A stretch of 64,000 bases of DNA from Atrichornis clamosus. Lineage: Eukaryota; Chordata; Aves; Passeriformes; Menuridae. Position numbers and translations under genes: made by a program. This document shows, piece by piece, positions 12,301 to 24,300 of this stretch (positions are counted from its first letter, which is position 1; each line of letters starts with the position of its first letter). The stretch covers positions 25,760-89,759 of the forward strand of contig WBMZ01002999.1 of the NCBI GenBank assembly GCA_013400975.1, given 5' to 3'. A model generated the notes under the pieces. That model ran no database searches. It saw only the letters and a program-made list of their open reading frames with translations, and was not told where the DNA came from.

Positions 12301-15300
12301 AATATTAATTCCATCTCTACTAATTTTTGTTCCTAATCAAATTATATTATCTACACAATCAATCTCCATCCTTTCCTTCAGTCCTTTCTTAACTGAGTTT
12401 TTAGGACAGCAGAGTTCTAAATGTAAGGATACAGATGTAAGGACAGACAATCATCAAACTGCAAGGACAGACCAACAGTGAAACTTCTAGACAAATGTAT
12501 CTTTTACATCTGCAGTTTTGTAAATTTGAAATTGTTGTTGCATAAATTAACAGTTAAGGAACTAAGAAGGCAAATGAATGCCAGTGGGATCTGCAAAGGA
12601 GACCACCACTGACTACAGGTATAAATTTGTACAAAGAATACAGAGGTAGAGACTCTTTAAGACTTTGCCTTGAGAACAAACATTTTTTGCTTCATGAAAT
12701 TTTACATTTATTACAAAGCTGAAAGGTGCTGATTAGAGGAAAACTGTAAGGATATAGGTACCTCTAAAAAGCAGATAAATCTGTGATTATATCACAGATA
12801 TAAACATGCATCAGAAATGTGCATATTTACACTACAATTTAACTAAAGCTTTAGAAATCAATGTTACGTTTACCAAATGTAACTCTGCTTTATGACACTG
12901 AGCAAAAAGCACTGAGAAATTAGTTGGATGCCTAAGTCTGTTTATTTCACATTCAGAAAAATCTACAATCTACTCAGTAAGAAAAAGCAAGGGAAAAACC
13001 AAGGCTTCTATGACCATGTTAGGCTAATAGCAAAACAGCCAACAAAGGGGCAAATTCTATACGAATTTCAGCAAAAGTGCAGAATGCCATTTCAAACACA
13101 GTGAACATTCATGTGTTGCCATATAGCTCTCTCAACATTTTTTTCTAATTGAAATTCTTACGAATAAGTCCACAGGAATGTAAATTATAACCCATTATTA
13201 TTATTAAAGTGCACCTGAGGGTTATAATTCAGTAGATCATATAATAAATGGTATAACATTTTTCTTTCATTCAAAAGAAGTAGAAAAGTTTTAACATTGC
13301 AAAATGTGCGCAAGTTAGAAAGCAGCTGTATGTACTTTGAGCTTTTATCCCACCAGAGCCATTTTGCTTCGAGAGCTATGAGGTTTTGGAAGTGAAGCCT
13401 ACCTTTGCAGTGTGTCACACGGCGCTTCCCTTGTGATTACAGAGACAGAGACAGAAGGGCTAGATAAAGATGTGTTTGAATACAATAAACTCACTAAATA
13501 CCTGCTCTACAGGCTGTCCAGTCATATTCTGCTGCAAGCTAACCTGGGGCTTGACAAAACGCTGAGCCACACATTGGGTAATTACCTTATAAACCGCTTT
13601 CCTCAGTTAGGGGGCTCTGCTTAGTTCCACCATTAAGATACTAGCTTAAGCTCCATTATGCAACTATATGCTTAAGTAAAATACCAAGTATAACCTTCTT
13701 AGAAAAAATATTAATTTTAGTAGGAATTTTGTGCAGGTGAGAAGGACACCAGCGTAGTGTCACACCTTTATAATAACTCATCTTTACCTATAGGAAAGTG
13801 CGAGAAGAAAAAATATTACAAACACCTTCGCTTACATGGTGTAAGAAAAGGAGAAATGTTAGGCAAGGAAAGCATATTCTGTGCAAATCAGAAGTTTTCT
13901 TTTTCTAATCCAACAGTCTTCATGGAAGGGACATGAACCCTGATTATATTGTCACAAGAGACTCAAGTGCTTATTTAGTTTCATGTATTACTGACTTCAA
14001 AATCAGTTACACTAAACCTTGAAATATGGCTTAAGAGCTTTGTTGGATGGTGATCAATCAGTGCAGTAAACAAAAGATCTCCAAGTTTTTCAGCTTAATG
14101 TATGATTACTGTCACAGAACTATGCATAAAAATAATATGATACATCTGATAAATAAACAGGGTTTTTTTCCTTCCTTATTTTGTTAAAATAAAGCTTTAT
14201 TTTAGTTGTTCTTGACTTTTCAGAACAAAAATATCTGTTGTATACACTATTCAGCTTCATATTTTTATTGAGATTGTACAGAAGTTTTAACTGTCTAATG
14301 ACAAGGACAAACTCTGATTTCACTTACACCTACTATTTCACTTTCAAAATCTTTCAGCAGGGATAATACGTAAGTAGGAAAAAATTAAGGTACTTTTCAA
14401 ATTAAAGATAGATTACCAAAACTGTAGTAACTAGCAAACTTTTTATGTGTAATTTAACAAATTACATTTCAAGGCTTTGGCACAGATGTGGCAATATTTA
14501 ACTGTTGTAGAGGGCACCATTTTATGATTAAAATGACAGCATCATAGCTGGGACTTGTCATTCCTTTCATTATTAAAACCTTAATACTGCTTTGAAAGAG
14601 AAGACACATGTGGAGTAAGAAGACATGGCCTTTTTTGTCTTTGTCTTCTTACAAAGAATCCCAAGTGTAAAATAAATATACTGAATCAATAAAAACTAGA
14701 GCAAGCTGATCAACTTTTAAAAAATATGTCATCAGCAGCCTGTAAGTATCATGTTTAGATTCCCAATACCAGTTTCTAGGCATTCACAGAAGGAAGGGGG
14801 CTACGGGAGAACCCAAATACGTTATCATGGTTGTTATCTGCTTAAAAATTTTAAAAGTTCCTACCTGCACTGAACATTGGTTCCTTGGGTTTGCTGTGAA
14901 AATAATGAAGAAATTACTATTTTAAATGTGTGTACATAGAGTCTTCAAATATGTATGTATCAATATAATACAAAACTAAAGATATAATAACATAAAATAA
15001 ACTATTTTTTGTAGGTATAAATGAAAATACCTTTTCAATTACTTTTACAAAGTAAATCACCAGGCAAACAGAGTTAAAACCAGTAAACACCCTTGATGGC
15101 ACTTTTACATTCAATTCTCCTTACATTCTCAAAATTATAGATTTTCCTCCACTAACTACCAAACTCTCTTCTGCAAAGTTAATCCAGTTACAGGAGAACA
15201 CAGGAACTGGCCATGAGCAGCTGCATCATTTTTGGTTTCCAGTCAGGGAGATTTGTTTCTCTAACGCAGTCTACAATAAAAAGCTAGGAATATATTCTTC

Positions 15301-18300
15301 ACTACAACATCTCTGTATACGTGGAACAAGGAGGAGGGAGCTACTGTATCAGTATATCAGTGGCTGTTCACTTTCTTCACGGCTTTGTTCTCTCTGGATT
15401 TAAAGAGCAAACTAAAGTTTGAATCCTGCTTTTCCAAAGCATTCACATAAAACATGGAACTGCCCAGTTGTTTCTCAGTGAATGACAGCACTGGCTAAAA
15501 CCCAGAAAGCACGTAATCGTGATAAAAATGTCTTCTCTTCGTCACTGCACTGCTGCCTGGAAGACAACTGGAGATTGGTTTGTCTGTTTGTCTTGAGAAA
15601 ATATTTGGGAAAACTTGAGAGGAAAATACATAAAGCATGTTGAGAAGGAAGAGGCAGAAAAGCTGAGAAATTCTCTGGCTAGCACTACACCAAAAGGAAG
15701 GAATCTTTGTCAACAAAGGCTTGTCATTTGTTTCTTTGTCCTTCCTCCCTGTAAATTGAGCTTGAGAGTGTTGTTTCTGATGAACCATGAAAGGAACACA
15801 AAGTCATATTATGCAGTTATTTTTCCTCCTAGTTCCACCTTTTTTAATCCAATAAAACTTTTGAAACATCAAGGTAATTGTTGTATGTTTCTTAGTGTGA
15901 TCCCAAAAGGGTTGAAAGCCCTATCATTCTGATGGAGAAATGCTGGAGCATAAAGTATTCCTAGAGCTTGATGCCATCTTCACATCCTCTCCTAGACTGA
16001 AGTGGGCAGATAAGGAGAAATCAAAAAAAGAAACAAAACTAAGTTGGATTTTTGCACACAGATTTTTTTCTAAGGGTAAAAGATTCTCTCTCACTACAAT
16101 GGAAGTTGTAGCAAATAATTCTACAGTATTTTTCCTTTTGCCTTGATTTGGCAGTTCTACTGAGAATACTACTTAATGATAAATCCAATCCAAACCAAAT
16201 TAATTCTGATCCTACTCCCGATTTAGCAACTTTCCATACTATCAGCCTTTGCATTAATCATGCATCAAAATACATGCTTCAAGCTGGCATACACAGCCAA
16301 TGTCATGTATATAAATAGCATGATGTGTTGCCATTGTTAACAGCAACATTACCATTTTCTCTTATGAATGAAGATATTTTTAGAACACAAAAAACTTCAT
16401 GGAATGGAGTACTAGTCAGAAATGCTGCCATATTAGAGACAAAACAGTCCCTAGCTCTGAAAAGCCCATGCTGACTTGTTGAAGCTAATGTGAAAGGCTG
16501 ATTCGTGACAGTAATAAAGCAAATCATGTGTACTTTCTAATTATACAAGCCCTAACCACACACAGCTCAGAGCTCTGGCTACCCTTTTTGATGAACTTGA
16601 GTCACATCCTACTTAACTAACCCGCAGAAAGGCTTACTCCTTGCTCATAGCCACAGGAGCTGGGACACTTCATAGTAGCATGGGAGATTATGGTCATCTC
16701 CTTATGCTTAAGGCTTCTTAAAAGAGCTTTCTGTAGCTTCTGGCTTTGTGTAACAGCCTACAACTCCACATACTCCGAAAAAACAATAATTTTCCATTTT
16801 TCTTTTTAGATTCCTGCCTTACATTCTGCTGTAAGCTTCATCAAAGAATCATCTTAGTGATGATTACAACACAGAATCATAGAATATGTCAAGCTGGAAG
16901 AGATGCAAAGGGGTCAAGGATACAAATAGTAAGACTGTGAGTAGGTGGTTAGGTTAACACTCCCTTCCTCACTCTTTCACACATACAGTCAGCTTTTGGA
17001 GGACAGCCTTAGCCCCAGTGTACAGAATCACCATTTTTCTTTTAGTCCCATGACTCTTGCTTTATATTTTGCATGGTGGCCTTGCTTCAAGAGGAAGCGC
17101 GAGGCAAGTCGTTAGCCAGCCTCTTCCACAGGATAAGGACACTCACTCTTCAAGGAGTTGAAAGCTGGGGTACTGAACAGGCTGCATAGAACAGAAATGA
17201 GGGAAAACTCTCTAACCATACAAGGATTGTTTTCACAGTGGTACCAACATCACTATCTCTGGTTAAGGCAATCTAACACATGCTCTCAATTAGTTCCTTG
17301 GAATACTTGCACTTTACTTAAGCATTGCATCCCTTGTGTACTAGACCTCCTTCCCAAATCCTAAGTAACTGATTTCTGATCAATGCTGTTGCTCAGCCCT
17401 TTGTGGCCCAACAACTGCAAAATGACATAACCACCAAGTTTCTGTTAAAATAGTATGAAAAAATTAAAAATGCATCTCAAGTATTGTGGTCAACCTTCGA
17501 GCAGAAACTAAACAATTTATTTCTCAGCTAACATGGAATCAATTTTCAAGTGTACAGTATATCTCTATAGCTAGTAGAAGTAATGCCTTTCCTTAATTTA
17601 AGTGAACAACCTAAGTAATAGTCTCACCTTATCTCATTAGTAGCTTTAATATATAACTAATTTCAGATAATTAACACCTTAAGCAGGTAGCAGGATCAGA
17701 GCTATACCCAAAACCAGACTTTGCAAAGCACTGTAATGTGATTTTGATGCGTAGATCTTCCACTGCACAACACACACTAAATGCATCTTTTGGGCACTTG
17801 ATCTAATGAAATTTTTTATATAAGATAAAATGTGCGGAGCAAGGGCACTGCAGGATCATGTTTGTTAAAACTTTTTCAAAAACTACAGTAAATTACTACA
17901 GTAAATTGGAAAGGCAATGAGATTCGCCATCAGTAGGTGAAATATTCCTGTTCATATTCCTGAAAAAAGTCTACTCATCTAATTATGGAAACTTAGTTTT
18001 TTAACAAAAACTTTCCCTAAGACATTGGTTTTGTTTGTAGAAGATAAGGTTTTTTTAATCAATGAGGTCACCACATAAGGGCTGTTGATATAATTTGATA
18101 TGTGTGATAGAGCAGGAAGTTATGCACAGATGCAAAATAAAAAGCAAAGCCTTGGAAAAAAAATCCAACAATTTCAAGACATCAATACAGAAAACAGCAG
18201 CTCCATGTTAATGACTTCACTAAGGCAAAGTAGCTGCATGAAGTTACGCACTACTGCAGCACTTCACAGAACTTGCAGCTTAAATTAAGAGCGAGCTATT

Positions 18301-21300
18301 TTCCTAGCAGTCCCTTCACTGGTCATTAAGTTTTTTGCTTAGTTTTGCCTTTCAAAACTTTCAGGGTCACTTGTCCCTACGAGTGTTGATACTTGATTTG
18401 CTGCTCCAGATATGTGCATTGTCTGTTCTACAAGGGCCTTAGAAATTTAGAAAAAATTTTGTCCAAGTCTGCACATGCAGAAAGACACTTGGCTTCTAAG
18501 TAATCTAATAAAAGACTGATTTTCCTTTCAAAAATAGTATTTATTTATGGATACTCTGCCTTGCTACAGTACATTTTTTTCAGTTATATTTCATTCTTTT
18601 AGAAATCCTGAAATACAAAAATCTTAGAAACAAAATGAAACCCACACCTATTTGTTATCTGTTGTTTATAGCTATTTTACAAAAATATTTAAGAGAAGAA
18701 AATTCAAATGCTGAGATAAAGTCAAATTTCCATAAGTACCAAAATGCCCAGTCCTGTGGAATTCTGTTGGCTATCAAAACTTAATTCACATGCATAGAAT
18801 GCATAGAAAGAACATTTGAGTTTGTCTAAATACTACGTCTTCCTTGGTTACAATTTTATCACATTTTCTCTGATACTATTTAAATTTTTTTGTTATTCCT
18901 GTAATTTGCTAAGCCTTTCACAGAGTTACAGAACAGGTCAGGTTGGAAGGGACCACATTTGTTCATCTGGTCCAATGTCCCTGCTCAAGCATAGACATCC
19001 TAGAGCACACTGCACAGGATTGTGTCCAGATGGTTCTTGGATATCTCCAGTGAGGGAGACTCCACAGCCTCTCTGGGCAACCTGTTCTGGTGCTCAGTCA
19101 TCTGCAAAGTAAAGAAGTTCTTCCTCATGTTCAGGTGGAACTTCCTGTGCATCAGTTTCTGCCTGTTACCCTGTGTTCTATTGCTCAGCACCACCAGGAA
19201 GAGCCTGGATCCATCCTCTTGACACCCACCCTCCAGATACTTATAGACTTTGATGAGGCTTGCTCTCAAATGTCTCTTGAGGCTGAGCAGGCTCAGCTAC
19301 CTCAACTTTTTCTCGTAAGAGAGATGCTCCAGTTCCTTGATTAACTTTGTAGTTCTCTGCTGGACTCACTCGAGGAGCTCCATGCCCCTCTTGTACTGAG
19401 GAGTCCAGAACTGGACACAGCATTCCAGATATGGTCTCACCAGGGCTCAGTAGATGGGCAGAACTGGACAGTTGGACTTGATGATCTTAAAGGTTTCTTC
19501 CAACCTTGACAATTCTACGGTTCTATATAGGATCACCTCCCTTGCTGGAGCTGGCACTGCTCTTCCTAATGCACCTCAGGATTCCACTGGCCTTCTTGGC
19601 TATAAGAGCATGCTGCTGGCTCATGGACAGCTTGTTGTCCACCAGAACCCCCATGCCCTTCTCCTTTATCCATCCACACAGGTCTCTGGCCCACTTTTAC
19701 TGATTTCTTGCTCATCCAGATGCATTGTTCTTGAGCTTGGAGGAAGTCATCCTTGAATATTAACCAAACTCTCTTGGACCCCTCTTCCCTGCAGGGCCTG
19801 CTCCTGTGGGATTCTTCCAAGAAGATCCCTGAACAGGCTGAAGTTAACTCTCCTGAAGTCCATGGTCACAACCTTACTTGCTGCCCTGCTTCCTCCCTTC
19901 CTGGTACTGAACTCCATCTCATGGTCACTAAAGCCAAGGCTGCCTCCAACCTTCACATCTCCAACAAGGCCTTCCCTGTTTGTTAGTATAAGGTCAAGCA
20001 GCACACCACTCCTTGTGGGATCCTTTACTACCTGGGACAGGAAGTTGTCATCAGTGCTTTCGAGGAACCTTCTGGACTGTTTGTGCTTTGCTGTGCTGTT
20101 TCTCCAGCAGATGTCAAGGAAGTCAAAGTCCCCCACAAGAACCAGTGCCTGTGATTTTGGGGCTGCTCCAAGCTGCCTGTAAAAGGCCCCATGCACTTCC
20201 TCCTGTTCAGGTGGCCTGTAGCAAACAGCCACAAAGTGTTACCCTTACTATCCTGTTCTTCCATCCCAACCCATAAGTTAGAACAAGCTTCATAGCTTGC
20301 ACACTTGCTGTCTTGCTTCATAGCTGAAAATGTAAGCCAGAAACCAATAATTATCTTAGTAATTATTAATTGGTGATTATTAATAATGTAATCATCCATA
20401 TTTGGGCTGCAAAATAGTACACAACTATCTCAGTCACTCCTTACTCAAGCAAAGATGCTGAAGGGATGAAAAGGAAGGAACATTTTGTGCCACACCATTG
20501 ACAATGACTCCTACAATGGCATTGATGCCCAGACAGAGCAGGTAAATTAAGTTATTATGTGATCTTCATCAACAATGTGTTTTTGTGGTCACATCATCTG
20601 TGAGGCAGTACCACCAACACCATTTCTTACATAGGAAATTGCAATAGAACACGTCAAGTGAAATGGCCAAAACTAAAATCTGACCAGGAAGTACAGGGAA
20701 GGACCATTTCACCCATACTGACAATACTGATGAACCTCAATGAAACAGCTATTTTTTCAAGGCCTTCCTGAGACCCTTGGACATGACATTCTCTTTTCTT
20801 TGTACTGCTAGCAATATGGAGAAGCAGCATCAGAGATAGGTATCCCTTTATTCCGCTTCATTGGATGGCACTTGCATGTAAGCCTCTCCCTTTGTTTATC
20901 TTTAATCTGGCCCTGAGACTGAGGTAGTCATGGTTCAGAGATGGGCTGGACATCAGTTTACATATGGGATGTGGTGCGTGAATGCTTTCCAGCAATTGTT
21001 TTGGTTTTTCTTCCCCTTTCCTTCACTAAATGACCTTTATCTTGATTTAGGAGTTTTCTCACTTTTTGCTCTTCCTATTTTCTTCCCCTCATCCCACTGG
21101 AGGAGAGGAAGTGAGTGGCTGTGCGGTACTTAGATGCCAGTTGGGGTCAATGCACCACAACCAGAAACTTGAAGAAGTATATGTCAGGAGTATGAAGACC
21201 AAAGGAAACCACTAAAATACTAGAAAAGGCATGTTTATTAATGATGAACTTTCCTGGGAAACTCTTAAGTTCTCATACTGTTTATGATTTGGAAATAAGG

Positions 21301-24300
21301 CAAATAAGTTTAACCTAATTATGAAAACCTGTTTTATTTCAAATGTTTTAATATATATTTTTGTCCAACAGTTGGAGCTTTATAAAAAAAAAAGAAAGCT
21401 TCCAATATTTTTTAAACAAGAAAAACTAAGTTCACTAAAGAAACTAATTTAATTATTATAGCAGTAGGCAGAGAAAGGAGACAGGTATTTAGATAACATT
21501 ACCTTTCACTGTTCTTTTTACCACTAGATGAACTGCTGGTGGAACCAGTGCGGTTGCGACTCCCTTTGGAATCTCCATAGCTTTCCCTCCGACCTCCTGG
21601 GGACACACGCTCAGCTGAACTGGTTCTCTTAATGGTGCTAATAAAACAAGGAGCAAGTTTCACAGTGGCACTTGTAAAAGTATATATTCTACAATAAATA
21701 TTTTTGAGAAATGTATCAAGTAGAATTGTGACCCTAAAAAATAACTAGAACTTTGTTTTTATCCTGATTTGTTAAAGGTCTATATAAGAGATTTGCTGAG
21801 TACCTGGTGCAACACAAACATACTACTTTTTCCTGAATCATAAAATAGAAAATGGGCTAAACCAAATTAATAGAGTAGTTGCAATATCTTTTTTCTGGGT
21901 CGCATTTCAAATCTCTGACTACCACTCCATATTTCCGAACTTTTGAATTCTCTTAATAAGAAGGGAAAGATTTAAAGAGAAACAATATTACCTGACACTT
22001 CCAGCCAGACTACAGAGAATGTCAAAAGTAGGTCAAAATTTGAACATAAGCAAGCTAACTTTGGATCTCCATTCAGTATCAATTATTCTGTGGTTCAAAG
22101 CTAGTTTTAACATACTCCAAGTTGCAATTAATGGTGAGCTGCCTGCATTTTTCTCCTCATTGTCAAAAATGTATGCTTCCTAGTTGCATGTACGAATAGA
22201 TTAGATTCCCCACATGTCCTGACAGGAGGTTTCTCAAAGGCTTAAAGCTCACGCTACCCTCTCACTCTTCAACCATCCTTCCTGCCAAGATAGCTATAAG
22301 GGAGCTCTTGTGTGGCTTTATGGTACCCCTTAGACATCCAGCTTTCTCTGAGGGAAAAATGGGAGCCAAAATACAAGTAGTGTTACTGAGTAAATTAAGA
22401 GAAGCTCAGTCAGAACCTACCCCTAACAGGAGAAAAATTATTGACCAAAGCACTTCTCCCTCAAGCAGTGCTTCCTAGCAAGAGAGGGAGCTAAGGGTGA
22501 GGCCCCAACGCAGGTGATGCTTTTCATTTTGCTGCAGTCCCTTTGCAGCAGAGAGGCTCATGCAGCAGTACTCGGACTCAGGCAGGAATCATCCCCATGG
22601 CAGCAGCTGAACAACAGGACTCAGCATCAGGGTCCCATTTCTCCCTGCTTCAGTCCTGTACTGTTTTTCTCCCTTCAGAAAGCAGAATGAAAATGTCCCC
22701 TTTACCCACAAATTCTCAAACTAAATAACCACCTTCACCACGGATAGCAATGATTGCTTTGAAGCTCACATCTCTCTACCCAAATGCCAACCACAAGCTC
22801 CATCCCACTGTGAAAACTTCAGTTCTTTCTGTTCTTGCTCCTCCAAGGCCAGTCTCACTCTAGTCACACCTTTTATCACTCCCAGAGATGCTCTGCTTAC
22901 CGGAATACTCATCTCATTCTTGAGGACTAGTTCAAACCTCTCCACCAGTCCCTAACAACTATCCCTACTCCAGCTCCTCTAGTTCTGTCCCACTTTTTGT
23001 GTGGTGTAAGTTGTCTCTTCATAACTAAAGGAAAGAATACAGACTTTTTGGTCTGGTCAAAAAGTGCTCAGCTGGTCAACTTTACACCACCATTGATACA
23101 CTTCCTTGTTTTTTAAAACAACCCAACTTATTTCTGCTCTGTGTCTTTTTACCACCTAGGAGGGGAATGTTTCAACACCGCGGCTTAGACTCAGTTACAG
23201 AAACAATGGGAACACTTGAACCAGAGTCTTTCTGCAAAGCAACCGCCTTTCTGAAAAGAAGGCAGCCCCCATCCAGGGACAGATCTGCAGAGGTGATGCA
23301 TGTTAAGTTGCATCTCAGGTAGCTTGACAAAAAAACCTTCTGGAACATGCGATGGTAGGACAGATGTTCGTTGCTGCATTCTTGTAATAAAAACAAGCTT
23401 CAAATGATTAAGCTGAAATTAAAAAAATAGTGTTTCTGTGGAGAAAGCAGAGCAAGCAGAATGCAAAATTACACACTGAGACAGAACAAAATACATTCAT
23501 AGGGGAAGAGAAAAGGCAGCAACAAGGATTTAATTCTGTCTTAATTCCAGAAATGTTCTTCCTACACTAAACTAACATTATCCAAGGCATCTCAATGTCA
23601 AATGCATTTAAAAAACCCTCTAGTATATTCAAGAATACACTGTTAATATTTAACTATTCTCCCTGCATGTTATAACATCATCCAATTTAATACTACTTCA
23701 GTTAAAAAATAAAATCTTGATATTGAAAATGCTTATTCCACATAAAATAGCTTTATTAGCATGTATCCTTCCACTATTATATACATTAATTGCAAAAACA
23801 TCCTGTGTGACTTCTCAGGATCAAATCTCTATTTTGGCATCCTTTCCTGGTTGAAGAAATTTAAATTTCTTCAGGATGTTGTTGACGCATATTTTCTTGG
23901 TTAAGGATAAGAGGTGTCAACATCAGCCTACACTGAAATTAAATTAAGGAAATTATCAAATTATACTAATCTTGGAAAAAAAGTAAGTTACAGAAACAAT
24001 TTGAAACTAATTTTAATGTTGCTTGGTGTTTTATTTTAATAGCGGTCAACATTTAAAATATGAACTAGTGAATAAGAAATGAAAGGGTGGGACTTAAATT
24101 TAAAAGTATAATTTTATCTTCTTTCTGAATAATGAATTCTCGTATCAGGATAAAAACTACTTTTACCACAAGTATAGCATATTTTTAAACCCTTTTGATT
24201 TATGTCCATTACTGCTTAAACTAATTAGCCATGCTATCTTCTGACAAATTCTATTTTAAACTTTCAACAACAAAACTCCAGTGAGAAGTATTAGTAGGTG

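Larger units (their letters stand above)
10283..14864 (-). other. EML1 intron 5
   Basis: 4.6 kb. It contains the 231-nt candidate exon and the possible 27-nt microexon. The remaining sequence is AT-rich without recognised repeats. Confidence 0.8.
14894..21502 (-). other. EML1 intron 4
   Basis: 6.6 kb and the intron richest in mobile elements: a short CR1 end, the composite CR1 and the LTR fragment. The stretch at about 20400-20935, between the CR1 and the LTR fragment, may be retroviral or other repeat DNA, but I could not assign it. Confidence 0.8.

Noticed and set aside
19747..20232. 161-codon open frame as a host gene
   Set aside because: Its motifs are those of the CR1 endonuclease domain, and it lies in a rearranged CR1 copy.
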